From JAMQPK01 sp963761975 (lineage in GTDB: Bacteria > Acidobacteriota > Vicinamibacteria > Vicinamibacterales > JAMQPK01): DNA of 64,000 nt. Made by a program: the position numbers and the translations under genes. The notes below the pieces were generated by a model. That model was not told the DNA's origin and did not search any database. It saw nothing but the letters and a program-made list of their open reading frames with translations. The stretch is taken from positions 372,001-436,000 of the forward strand of contig CAVXIR010000002.1 of NCBI GenBank assembly GCA_963761975.1. Reading direction: 5' to 3'. Below, piece by piece: positions 25,320 through 34,956 of this stretch (position 1 is its first letter; each line of letters starts with the position of its first letter).

Positions 25320-27668
25320 CTAGGGTTGCGGCTGGGGCAGTTGCTTCCTGCCGCTCAGCTCGGCGTCCACCTGTTCGATGTTCAGTGGCGCCAGGAACTT
25401 GAAATAGTCCCATTCGCCGTGCTTCGACGCGAGTGCGGGCATCACCGCTTCAGACAGTGCGCTGCCGGCTTTGCCTTGCGCGTGCGCATCGGTGACCAGC
25501 TTGAGAAGCGTCGCAAGATAGTCGCGGAACAGCGTCACGTTTTGAGTAGTTCCGATTTCGCCATGTCCGGGGACGAACGTAAAGTCAGCGCCGTTCTTCA
25601 CCATGGCATCGAGCGTGGCAATCCACGGCTTCGTTGAGGCATTAATCAGGTTCGGCAGAGAATCGCGCCAGAAAAGATCCCCAGCGAAAGCGACCTTCGC
25701 ATCCGGGACGAGCACAACCGAGTCGCCGCCGGTGTGTCCGGGGAAGCTCACCACCTGTACAACACGCGAGCCCAGATGCAAGGAGACGGATCCGTCATAG
25801 CCCAGGCTCGGAGGTACGATCGATTTCAAGAGCGCGACGAGGTCCGGCTTCGAGCCTGGCGGGAGCAGCTTCAGGTTCTCGGCATGAATCCAGTGGCGCA
25901 CGTTTCGATGCGCCAGTACGGCCGCTCCCGCGTCGGCGAATACCCGATTTCCTACGACATGGTCGGCATGGTAGTGCGTGTTGATCGCAAACCTGATCGG
26001 CAGTTTTGTCACCTTGCGGATTTCCGCCAGAAGCTGGGCTGCCGCCTCGGCATTGACGAACGTATCGATGACGACGACGCCGTCGTCGCCAATCACGAAC
26101 CCCGCGTTTCCGCCGGCCTGTGCTTTGGATGTGCGATTGTTGATGGCGGCCCAGACGCTTGGACCGATCTGCCTCAATGTGAACGGCGCATCGGCCGCCT
26201 GCGGTGCGCGGGTGGCGCTGGTGGAGGGTTTCGCGATTCGCCACAATGAAGACGCCGTACGCACGATCAGGCTGCCACGCACAATCGCCGGTGTCGCATT
26301 GCCGATCATGTCGCCGAGCGAGTTCTTGTGGAGAATCTTGAACTGCGGTCCTGCTTCGACCACGTAGACGTCGCCGTCTTCACTTGCCAGGAAGATTTTC
26401 CCGTTGTACGCCCAGGGCGAGCTGCTGAAGCCGCTCGCTTGAGGGTCGATTCTTTGTCGACCGTAGATTTCCTTTCCCGTCTTAGCGTCATGACACGTGA
26501 ACAGCCCGCGCGAGTAGAGATTGCACACCTGACCCCGGTACGCGATCGCGGAAGGGAGATAGGTCGCGAGCGTCGGGTTCGACCATGCGATGAACTCGTT
26601 GCTGGTTTCGCCTTCCTTCAGTGAGATATCGCCGCTGGCACCCGGGTGGATCGCATAGAAGGGCTTGAAGGCACTTGGAAACCCCGACGCTGCGTATAGC
26701 AGCCCATCTGCGGCGAATGGCGTCGGCGTGGTGCTTCCCGAAAGACCGTTGAGGTGCCACAGCGGTTTGCCGTCGAGATCGAAAGAGCTCACCCTCCGAT
26801 TGCTGACAGTGACGATTTCGGTACGCTTACTGTTCTCCCACACGTACGGCGTCGACCATCCAAAACCGCGCGCCGCCTTCGGTTGCTGGTTGCGCCAGAG
26901 TTCTTTGCCGCTCGCTGTGTCGTAGGCAGCCAGCCACCAGACACCGGGATGTTCGTCTGAAACGAGAAATAGACGATTGTTGTGCAGTGCAGGCGACGCC
27001 GCTGGCCCGAACGGGCCGCCCTCGGCTGCTGTCGCCGGCTGATCGATCTTCGTTCTCCACGCGATTTGCCCCTGAAAATCGACCGCAACCAGCAAACCGG
27101 CGGGGGCATGAAATACGTAGACCCGTTTGCCATCGGTGACCGGCGTTTCGGTTGCAAACGAATTGCGGTGGTATCGCGGAGTCATCGGCGTGCCGCTGTG
27201 CAGCTCGCGCTGCCATCGCAGTTTGCCGGTGTTGAAGTCGAAGTCGTAGAGCACCCAGCGGAACGAAGCGTTGGGCGGCACTTGCCAGTACGTCGGCGTT
27301 GTCGGCATCTGTCCGTCTTCGATGACGAGGCCGGGTTTGGGTTTTGGCTCCTCTCCGACAGCCGCCGTGACGAAGACATGATCGCCCGACACGATCGGCG
27401 AGCCCCAGCCGAGGCCGGGCACATCGACCTTCCACGCGATATTCTGGGTAGGACTCCAGGTGTCCGGCAGTGCCGGGTCGTCCGCAGCGACACCGCCGTT
27501 CGGTCTGAAATGCGGCCAATCATCGGCGGCGGAGACGGACGTGAGCGCGAGCGCGACGAGAACGGCGCACAGTGCGTAGTGTCCGGCGTCCGCCTTCGCT
27601 GAAGCTCCGGCGGACCACCGTAGCCTTGCGCGAAGGTGGTTAGCCGGACTCTTGCGAATCCACATCAT
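25320..27668 (-). CDS. Exported PQQ-like beta-propeller fused to a metallo-beta-lactamase-fold domain
   Basis: A 782-residue protein. The N-terminal signal region is followed by a BamB/PQQ-type eight-bladed propeller (residues ~45-490) with repeated blades such as VYVFHAPAGLLVAVDFQGQI and YDTASGKELWRNQQPKA. Residues ~505-745 are a complete MBL-fold domain: H565-Y-H567-A-D569-H570 in INTHYHADHVVGN, third His in FPGHTGGDSVV, Asp in FAGDLFW and final His in FVPGHGE. All zinc ligands seem present. Each half is normally a separate protein; quinoprotein-associated MBL hydrolases exist as separate genes. Part of the signal-peptide coding sequence is a REP-like doublet. The substrate is unknown. Confidence 0.85.
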   Translation of the reverse strand: MMWIRKSPANHLRARLRWSAGASAKADAGHYALCAVLVALALTSVSAADDWPHFRPNGGVAADDPALPDTWSPTQNIAWKVDVPGLGWGSPIVSGDHVFVTAAVGEEPKPKPGLVIEDGQMPTTPTYWQVPPNASFRWVLYDFDFNTGKLRWQRELHSGTPMTPRYHRNSFATETPVTDGKRVYVFHAPAGLLVAVDFQGQIAWRTKIDQPATAAEGGPFGPAASPALHNNRLFLVSDEHPGVWWLAAYDTASGKELWRNQQPKAARGFGWSTPYVWENSKRTEIVTVSNRRVSSFDLDGKPLWHLNGLSGSTTPTPFAADGLLYAASGFPSAFKPFYAIHPGASGDISLKEGETSNEFIAWSNPTLATYLPSAIAYRGQVCNLYSRGLFTCHDAKTGKEIYGRQRIDPQASGFSSSPWAYNGKIFLASEDGDVYVVEAGPQFKILHKNSLGDMIGNATPAIVRGSLIVRTASSLWRIAKPSTSATRAPQAADAPFTLRQIGPSVWAAINNRTSKAQAGGNAGFVIGDDGVVVIDTFVNAEAAAQLLAEIRKVTKLPIRFAINTHYHADHVVGNRVFADAGAAVLAHRNVRHWIHAENLKLLPPGSKPDLVALLKSIVPPSLGYDGSVSLHLGSRVVQVVSFPGHTGGDSVVLVPDAKVAFAGDLFWRDSLPNLINASTKPWIATLDAMVKNGADFTFVPGHGEIGTTQNVTLFRDYLATLLKLVTDAHAQGKAGSALSEAVMPALASKHGEWDYFKFLAPLNIEQVDAELSGRKQLPQPQP
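27588..27640. repeat. REP-like hairpin doublet inside a coding sequence
   Basis: GTCCGCC...GGCGGAC (27588-27615) is immediately followed by CCACC...CCTT/AAGG...GGTGG (27615-27640). Both hairpins lie within codons ~10-27 of the propeller-MBL gene, encoding the part of its leader just ahead of the hydrophobic core. Confidence 0.7.
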
Positions 27669-27697
27669 GCTGGCCTCCCTGCCGGCAGGAAAGAAGA

Positions 27698-30347
27698 TTA
27701 GTCATACCGGAGTGCCACAAGCGGATCGATTCGAGCTGCGCGGCGCGCCGGAAGCAGACTGGCCGCGAGCCCCACGCAGACGAGCACGCCGCCAACCGCG
27801 GCCAGCGTGACAGCGCTGCCATGATCGGTTCGCCCGAACATGGTGCCGACGTACCTGGTTGAGAGGGCCGCGCCAGCGAGGCCAAGCGCCAGTCCGACCG
27901 TCAGCAGCAGCAGAGCCTGGCGCATGAATAACCAAATCACTGTGCGCGTTTCTGCGCCTAATGCCAATCTGACACCGATTTCCTGTGTTCGTTCCGTCAC
28001 CTGGTTGGCCGTCAGCGCAAACAGTCCAACAGTCGCGAGAACGAGCGCGAGACCGGCAAGCACCAGCAGGATCGTTCCGAGGAGTCGCTGCGGAAAGCGC
28101 GAGCCCGCCAGCAGCTCGTCCATTGTCTGAATGGCATAGCCGGGCAGGTCCGGGTCGATGCGCCTCACTTCCTCCCGAAGTTGTGCGATGGCGGGCGAAG
28201 TCTCGCCGCGTGCCCGCGCGATGATCGAAGCGAAACGATGAGGCGCAGGCTCAGCCTCTACGGGTACATAGACGACAGGATCGGGAACTTGCAGTTGGAC
28301 CATCCAAGGCACAGTCTGTGACACCCCGACGATCGTGAACCAGGGCACCGCCACCTGAGGCGCGGCGGCATTCACGAGTCGAATACGGTTTCCAATTGGA
28401 TTTGCTCCGCCGAAGTACATCGATGCAAAGCGTTCGTTGACGACGATGCCTTCCTGACCCGGGCGGCCATCCTCTTCGGTCAGGCCGCGGCCACGGAGAA
28501 TCCGAATCGTGAGCGTATCGAAATAACGCGGACCAACGTAGCCGTATGCAACGGTCGGCGGCGGCTCGTTGGCGGGCCGCTCTCTTCCCTCGATCGTCAA
28601 CTCACGCCGCGCGCCAGTGCTCGTCATGAATGGGACGTCACTCGCGACCGTAGCGTTGGAGACGGTCTGATTTCCAGCCAAACCTTCTTCAAGCTGCTTG
28701 AAGAACAGTTTGCGTTGAGCGGGCGTTCGGTACTTCTGAACCGGCAGCGCCAGCCGGACGGTGACGACACCGGCAGTATCAATGACCTGGCCTGCGCGAT
28801 AGATCGCGAGGAACTGACGGCCCATGGTCGCGGTGCCGGCCAACAGGACGAGCGTGAGCGACAGTTGCGCGACGATGAGCGCGCCCGACCATCGATGCGA
28901 TCTCAGGGAAGTGGCGCCTCGTCCGCCGTCCTTCAACGCGCGGTTCACGTTAGTTCGGGAAACGCGTAGTGCCGGGGCGAGACCAAAAGCGACCGTCGTA
29001 CCGAGGCACACCGTGGCGACGAACGCGAAGACATACGCGTTCATGTTCATCGTCAGCCAATACGGCGCAGGCGCTCCTTGAAGCTGCGGGGAGAATGATG
29101 CAACCAGCAGTTGAATACCATATTGGCCGATCGCGAGGCCGATGAGTCCCGCAACCCCCGCCAGCACCAGGCTTTCGATCATCAGTTGACGGACGATTCG
29201 CCCGCGCGTGGCTCCGAGCGACGCCCTGACGGCAATCTCACGCGATCGCTTCGTCGTGCGCGCGAGCAACAGGTTGCCCACGTTGACGCACGCGATGATC
29301 AGCACGAAGAGCACGGCCACCATCAGGAGCATAGCCATCTGGGTCAACCCCCCGCCGACGAGCAGCTGTTTCAGCGGAATCAGAGTGGCGCCGATGCCGG
29401 TGTTCGTCGCCGGAAAGCTCTTCGACAGCGTCTGAGTAACGGCGGTCAGCTCGGCTTGTGCCTGCTCAATCGTTGCGTGATCAGCCACACGGCCGAATGC
29501 CATCACGATGGGAGTACGCACTTCCCTTCGTGAGCTCGCGATGTTCACGGTTCGGCTGCCAGATCTCGTTGATGAACGGGAAGTGGAACTGCTCGGGCAT
29601 GACACCGACGATTGTGGACGGCACGTCGTTCACGCGAATCATCCTGCCAATAACGGTCGGATCGCCGCTGTAACGCGTTCTCCACACCGTGTGTGCGAGC
29701 ATCACAACCGGCTGGGCGCCAGGCCGCTCGTCCTCTGGAGTGAAGTCGCGTCCGAGAATCGGCGACTGTCCAAGCATGCGAAACAGGTTCGCTGATACGT
29801 ACGAGCCGGCGTATCGCTCTGGCGCCATGCCTTCTTCGCCGACGTTCATCGGTTGTTCTGACGAGATCGCCAGCTCTGAAAACAATCGCGTCGATCGGCG
29901 CCAGTCGAGAAAGTCCTGATATGACACACCGAGATTGGAGGCGAATGGATTGGAGGCGTCCTCGCGGCGGCGGGTATCGATGGTCCGGAGGCTGACGAGC
30001 TGCGAGCTCTTTTCGTACGGTGGGTCCTGAAACACTGAGTGAAGTAACGTGAACGCGGCGGTATTCGCGCCGATGCCCAGCCCGAGCGTGATCAATGTCG
30101 CGGCCGTGAATCGTCGTTCCTTGGCGAGGAGCCGGCAGGCGAAGCGCATGTCGTAGGCGATGTCCTGCAACCAGGGCCAGACCCAGACATCGCGCGCCTC
30201 ATCGCGTGCAAGCATGGTGTTGCCGACGATTCGCGCCGTCCCGAGTTCTTCCCGCGCCATCTGGCGATGGAATTCCAGTTCTTCGGCAAGATCCTGCTCG
30301 AATTGCTGCCGCCGGATGAGATGCCACACTCGACGAAGAAGCTGCAT
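27698..30347 (-). CDS. MacB/FtsX-type ABC permease (ADOP), apparent +1 frameshift
   Basis: Frames 29481-30347 and 27698-29605 form one ~882-residue permease. The N-terminal ADOP module (RRQQFEQDLAEELEFHRQM) is followed by MacB periplasmic and FtsX domains in duplicate: TLITLGLGIGANTAAFTLL starts the first, and helices such as AMLLMVAVLFVLIIACVNVG and LLGTILLVLAGLALVLATVG belong to the FtsX parts. It ends with the family tail RIDPLVALRYD. Removing one G of GGG near 29523 converts TKGSAYS to TKEVRTPIVMAFGRV and restores the frame. It starts seven bases after the PadR gene, the usual PadR-ADOP pair. No ATPase is adjacent. ADOP substrates are generally unknown. Confidence 0.85.
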
Positions 30348-30354
30348 GGAAGCC

Positions 30355-30693
30355 TCAGGCAGTATTCAGGACTTTGTTGATCGCCAGAATCATCTGATCG
30401 AACAGTTCGCGCTCGTGTACCAGGCGCTTGCGGCCTGCTGCCGTCAGGGTGTAGTAACGGGCGCGCCGGTTGTTTTCCGACGCACCCCATTCCGCTTTCA
30501 CCCATCCATTCAGCAGCAAGCGCTGCAGCGCCGGATAGAGTGAGCTCTCACCGACCTGCAGGACGTCGTCCGATCGCGCGCGCAGGTGCTGAGCGATACC
30601 ATAGCCGTGCATCGGGCCTGCCTGCAGGATGCGCAAGATGAGCAAATCGAGCGTGCCTGGGAGGAGATCGGGTGGCTGATCGGTCGTTCCCAT
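30355..30693 (-). CDS. PadR-family transcriptional regulator
   Basis: A 112-residue winged-helix regulator: LLPGTLDLLILRILQAGPMHGYGIAQHL, split here over residues ~10-37, is the PadR N-terminal helix-turn-helix; VGESSLYPALQRLLLNGWV is the recognition part; YYTLTAAGRKRLVHERELF is the wing and C-terminal helix for dimerisation. It is the short PadR-s1 type that accompanies ADOP permeases. Its start codon lies inside one of two perfect operator-like palindromes, which suggests autorepression together with the permease gene. Confidence 0.92.
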   Translation of the reverse strand: MGTTDQPPDLLPGTLDLLILRILQAGPMHGYGIAQHLRARSDDVLQVGESSLYPALQRLLLNGWVKAEWGASENNRRARYYTLTAAGRKRLVHERELFDQMILAINKVLNTA

Positions 30694-30757
30694 CGTTTGT
30701 CGATGGGAGTATCCGGAGAAACGCCGCCGCTGTCAAGTCCCATCGATAGACGATGGG
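30689..30757 (-). promoter_or_regulatory. PadR promoter flanked by two palindromic operators
   Basis: On the minus strand, -35 TTGACA (30731-30736), a 17-base spacer and -10 GATACT (30708-30713) form a near-consensus promoter. Two copies of CCCATCG-N5-CGATGGG flank it: 30739-30757 directly upstream of the -35, and 30689-30707 directly downstream of the -10, covering the predicted transcription start and the ATG. The message would have a leader of only about eight bases. Binding by the encoded PadR protein is inference. Confidence 0.85.
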
Positions 30758-30850
30758 AGGAGGTTCGAGCGTTGCTGCCTCTGAATCCGCTGATAGGTTG
30801 CGTTTGGAACTTTCCCACTATGCATCACGTCATGCACCGAGGAGGTTGCG

Positions 30851-32359
30851 ATGCGTCGGGTCATCCTCATGTCCCTCCTGATCGTGGCGTTTCTGTCGTG
30901 GGGCGTATTCGGACAGGGTCCCGATCTTGTGCTGAGTGCCGGCGATGTCTGGATTCAGGACGTGACGGTGATTTCGGCCGAACGGCCGGTATCGCTGGAC
31001 CACGCGAACGTGGTCCTGAGGGGCGACCGCATCAGGTCTGTGACAGACAAACCTCCACGCGCGGGAGCCGGGGGTGTAACGGTTATCAATGGTACCGGCA
31101 AGTATTTGGTCCCCGGACTCATCGATGGACACGTGCATCTCACGGAAATTCCTGGAATGACGGCCGAGCAACGCCAGTCCATGCCTGACGTCGTAGATTC
31201 GTACTTCCGCCAGCTTCCGCGCAGTTACCTTTACTTCGGATTTACGGCAGTCGTTGACCTGATCGTCGCTGACCCCCAGCGCCTTAATCGACTCCGCGCC
31301 GCTGAGCTAGGGCCCGCGATATTCGACTGCGGCGGAGCGCTCGCGATGGCCAATGGCTACCCCATGCACTACCTTCCGCCACCAGTCCGATTCGATCTGT
31401 TCCCGAACTTTCTCTATGACGCGACTCGGGCCGATGCCATCCCTGCGCGATTTGCACCAGGCGAACACACACCGCAACGTGCAGTTGAACGCGTCGCGCG
31501 TGGCGGCGCGAGTTGCGTGAAGTCCTTCTACGAGCCCGGTTTTGAGCCAGCGCTTGGAAGACTCCCGCTACCTTCGGCCGATTTGATCCGGCAGGTTCGC
31601 GATGAGGCGCGCCGTCGTGGGTTGCCACTACTTCTACATGCGAACTCCGTCGAGGCACATCGCTTTGCCGCCGAAGTTGGGCCCGACGCGGTTGTGCATG
31701 GTCTTTGGAACTGGCAGGGCAGTGGGGATGCGCTGCCCGCCGATGCCCGAGAAGTGCTCGATGCGGAGGTGCGGCAGCAAATCGCGTTTATGCCGACGAT
31801 ACGGGTCCGCAGTGGTTTTGCGGACTTGTTCACATCGCGTTTTCTTGATGATCCCGGAATGGCGCGTGTCGTTCCTGCGGCGCTTCTGGCCTGGTATCGA
31901 ACCACCGCCGGCATGTGGTTCCGAGATCAAGTATTGCGGGACTTTGGTGTCGCTACACTCGACCAGGTTCCCGAGATTGCGGTGCGCCGTATGCGCCAGC
32001 GTCCGAGACTGTCATCGCAGTACGTCGCCGGACAAGGCGGCAGAGTCGCTTTTGGAAGTGATACACCGTCTGCGCCGATTTACACCAATCCTCCTGGTTA
32101 CAACGGCTACCTCGAACTGCGGGAAATGGAAGAAGCAGGATTGACGCCTCGGCAAATCCTGGCATCGGCAACAGTAGAGAACGCCCGGCTGTTCAAGCTC
32201 GAGGACTACGGGACGATCGAGCCAAAAAAGATTGCGAGCTTGCTTCTCCTGCGCGCAAACCCGCTGCTGTCGATGAGCGCCATCGACACGATCGAAACCG
32301 TGATCATCAAGGGTCGCGTAATTCCTCGAGACACGCTCGCTGCGAACACCAGTCGCTGA
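30851..32359 (+). CDS. Exported metal-dependent amidohydrolase
   Basis: A 502-residue amidohydrolase-superfamily enzyme. The signal peptide is MRRVILMSLLIVAFLSWGVFG. The N-terminal beta-sandwich (VWIQDVTVISAERP) leads to the TIM barrel with metal motif HxH in VPGLIDGHVHLTE, later His in LLLHANSVEAH and VVHGLWNW, and the catalytic Asp in VAFGSDTPSAP. The C-terminal LASATVENARLFKLEDYGTIEPKK, split here, and the sandwich completion ADLLL-like ASLLLLRANPL are typical of imidazolonepropionase/prolidase-like members. AGGAGG precedes the ATG by six bases. The substrate is unknown. It is divergent from the PadR gene. Confidence 0.85.
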   Translation: MRRVILMSLLIVAFLSWGVFGQGPDLVLSAGDVWIQDVTVISAERPVSLDHANVVLRGDRIRSVTDKPPRAGAGGVTVINGTGKYLVPGLIDGHVHLTEIPGMTAEQRQSMPDVVDSYFRQLPRSYLYFGFTAVVDLIVADPQRLNRLRAAELGPAIFDCGGALAMANGYPMHYLPPPVRFDLFPNFLYDATRADAIPARFAPGEHTPQRAVERVARGGASCVKSFYEPGFEPALGRLPLPSADLIRQVRDEARRRGLPLLLHANSVEAHRFAAEVGPDAVVHGLWNWQGSGDALPADAREVLDAEVRQQIAFMPTIRVRSGFADLFTSRFLDDPGMARVVPAALLAWYRTTAGMWFRDQVLRDFGVATLDQVPEIAVRRMRQRPRLSSQYVAGQGGRVAFGSDTPSAPIYTNPPGYNGYLELREMEEAGLTPRQILASATVENARLFKLEDYGTIEPKKIASLLLLRANPLLSMSAIDTIETVIIKGRVIPRDTLAANTSR

Positions 32360-32406
32360 GCCCTCAGACCGTCCGGCATGGTACGCCGGTTGCTCTGGTT
32401 AATGTA

Positions 32407-34846
32407 GTGACGGATCAGCGGCCGGAACTGCCTAATTCGACGACGCCCCGCCGAAGGGGGTTATCCGGCATGCTGGATCGGTGGCATATGCGCATCGATC
32501 GGTTACACACCAGATTTCGCCTGTTTGCCCGTAGGCATCCCCACACCATTCGAACGCTGGTTGCGTCTGTCGCGGCGTTTACCCTTTTCGCCGGATGGTT
32601 CCTCTATCAGGTACTCGCTGGACTCCCGGACAGGGATCAACTACGGGAGATTGGTGAGACCGTCGAAGGCACCACGCTGTACGACGCACACGATCGAGTC
32701 GTCTTCTCGATTCCAACCCACAATCGGACGGAAGTGCCTCTCGACCGGATGTCGAAGCACCTTCGTGAGGCCATCGTGGCGGTCGAGGACGTGCGCTTCT
32801 ACGATCACGATGGCATCGACGGCATTCGTGTCATCGGCGCCGTCATCACCGATCTTCGCGAGCGGCGCGCTGCCGAGGGCGCAAGCACGATTACGCAGCA
32901 GCTTGCTCGCGTGAGCTTTCTCACACGCGACAAAACGCTGCGCCGGAAGATTCGAGAGGCGATTCTTGCTCAGCGAATCGAGCAGCTCTACAGCAAAGAC
33001 GAGATTCTGGAGATCTACCTGAATAAGGTGTACTTCGGTGACGGCCTTTACGGAGCCGAAGCGGCTTCGATGGGCTATTTCGGCAGGCCGGCGTCCGATC
33101 TGACGCTGGCGCAGGCCGCGATGCTGGCGGGAATTGTCAGGGCTCCGTCGGCGACCAATCCATCGGTCGACATGGATCGCGCCATCGACCGGCGCAATCT
33201 GGTGCTGAAGGTGATGCGGGAGCACGGCTTCATCGACGAACCGGCATACGCCGCGGCTCTCGCCGAGCAGGTCGCCCTGCACGACGCGTTGCGCCGGGAG
33301 GATCCCACTGGCGTTCACTTCAAGGAGGTCGTCCGCCGCGAGCTTCTCGAGAGGTTCGGCAAGGACGCCGTCTACAAGCAGCGCCTGCGCGTCTATACGA
33401 CCATCGATCCCGAAATGCAGAAGGCCGCCGAAGCCGCGGTGACAACAACGCTGAGGGATATCGAGTCGCACATTTTTGCAAAAGACGGCGAGTTATTGCA
33501 GGGCTCGCTCTTTGCGCTCGATCCCGCGACCGGCGAGGTGCGGGCGATCGTGGGCGGACGCGACGTCTTCGGCGTCGGGTTGAACCGCGCGCTCCAGGCC
33601 AAGCGCCAGCCAGGCTCGGCATTCAAGCCCTTTGTCTATGCCGCCGCTATAGAAGGAGGGTACTCGCCTGCGAGCGTCATCGAACAGCTCAATCAACCGA
33701 TCGACACATACGAGAAAGCGTGGCTGCCGGAAGACGAGCACTCGACAGCACCCTCGATGACGATGCGGACAGCGCTGCGGACGTCGAGCAACCGCGCTGC
33801 GGTACGTGTGCTCGAGGACCTGGGCATCCAGCGGGCCGTCTCCTTTGCGGCCACATTTTGGCGTCGGCACTATGCCGAACGTGCCGTCGCTGGCGCTTGG
33901 TTCTGGCGAGGTGACGCTGGCGTCGATGACGGCGGCGTATGCGGCATTTGCTGACGGTGGCATCGTACGCGAGCCATTGTTCATCAGGCGAGTTGAGGAC
34001 CAGGAAGGGAACATCCTGTTTGAGAGCGATCCGAAACCGAGACGCGCGATTTCGGAAACCACTGCATTCCTGATGACCACGATGCTTGCCGACGTGATCG
34101 ACGCGGGAACGGCGAACAGCGCACGACAGATGGGGTTCACACGGCCGGCGGCCGGCAAGACCGGCACGACGAACAATTTCGTCGACGCGTGGTTCGTGGG
34201 CTTTACGCCGCGACTCGTGGCCGGCGTGTGGGTGGGATTCGATCAGCCGCGCATGATCGTGAAGAACGGCTATGCCGGACATCTGGCGGTGCCGATGTGG
34301 ACGAGATTCATGAAGACGGCAACGGCAGGCGATCCTGATGAGTCGTTCGGAACGCCGCACGACATCGTGGCCGTTGAGGTCTGCCGCCTCTCCGGCAGTC
34401 TGCCGGGCAATGGGTGCAGAAACGCCGCATCGATAAGCGCCACGGGCGAGATCACCTACAAGTCGATGGTGTATGTCGACTACTTCGTGCGCGGAAGGGA
34501 ACCGCTGCGAACGTGCGCAGCTCACGCAGCCGAATATCTGCCCTATCCGGAGCCTTCCTTTGCGGAGGCGGCGTTCGATGGCCTCCCGTCCTTGTTAGGC
34601 ACGGAAAGGGTTGTCTCAGAGCCTATGCTGTTGGTTGCAACACCGCCGGAGCCCCCGGCGCGTGCATCCGCTCCACCGCCCGAGCCAGTAGTGGCGCCCG
34701 CTGTCCAACGAAGACACCTGGTCGATCTGCCGGCTGCGCCACCAGAGGCAAGTCCGGTTGCTCCCGAACCCTCCTCGCGTGGCGAGCACCTGTCGCCGGT
34801 GCTCCCACCGCCTGCGCCACCCGAAGCAGCACCGCAAGGACCGTAG
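32407..34846 (+). CDS. Class A penicillin-binding protein (PBP1A family), apparent +1 frameshift
   Basis: A bifunctional peptidoglycan synthase of ~812 residues. After a cytoplasmic tail and one membrane helix comes the GT51 glycosyltransferase (EDVRFYDHDGIDGIRV, ASTITQQLAR, KDEILEIYLNKVYFG), then the transpeptidase with S404-x-x-K in GSAFKPF, SxN in RTSSNRAAV, and KTG in AAGKTGTTNNFVDAWFVG. The tail is Pro/Ala-rich. The shift lies at the T4 run 33856-33859; dropping one T gives ATFGVGTMPNVPSLALGSGE, the family sequence. An in-frame ATG at 32470 behind GAAGGGGG is an alternative start to the GTG at 32407. The KTG motif lies after the shift, so a true frameshift would inactivate transpeptidation. 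Confidence 0.88.
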
Positions 34847-34862
34847 TATCGTTGATGCTGGC

Positions 34863-34956
34863 GGTTCGGGGTTCGGGGTTCTGCGGTTCTGGGTTCTGGG
34901 ACCGCACCATGAACCAGGAACCAGAACCTAGAACGCAGCACCCAGAACCCAGAACC
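34863..34956. repeat. Inverted array of GGTTCTG words
   Basis: Copies of GGTTCGGG/GGTTCTGGG (34863-34903) are followed by the complementary CAGAACC words (34910-34956), giving a ~40-base stem with almost no loop. It covers the possible ATG (34909) of the next gene. Confidence 0.8.

Noticed and set aside
25320..27668. Carbapenemase (NDM-like) gene
   Set aside because: The MBL domain shares the zinc motif with many hydrolases; it is fused to a propeller and nothing in it is specific for beta-lactams.
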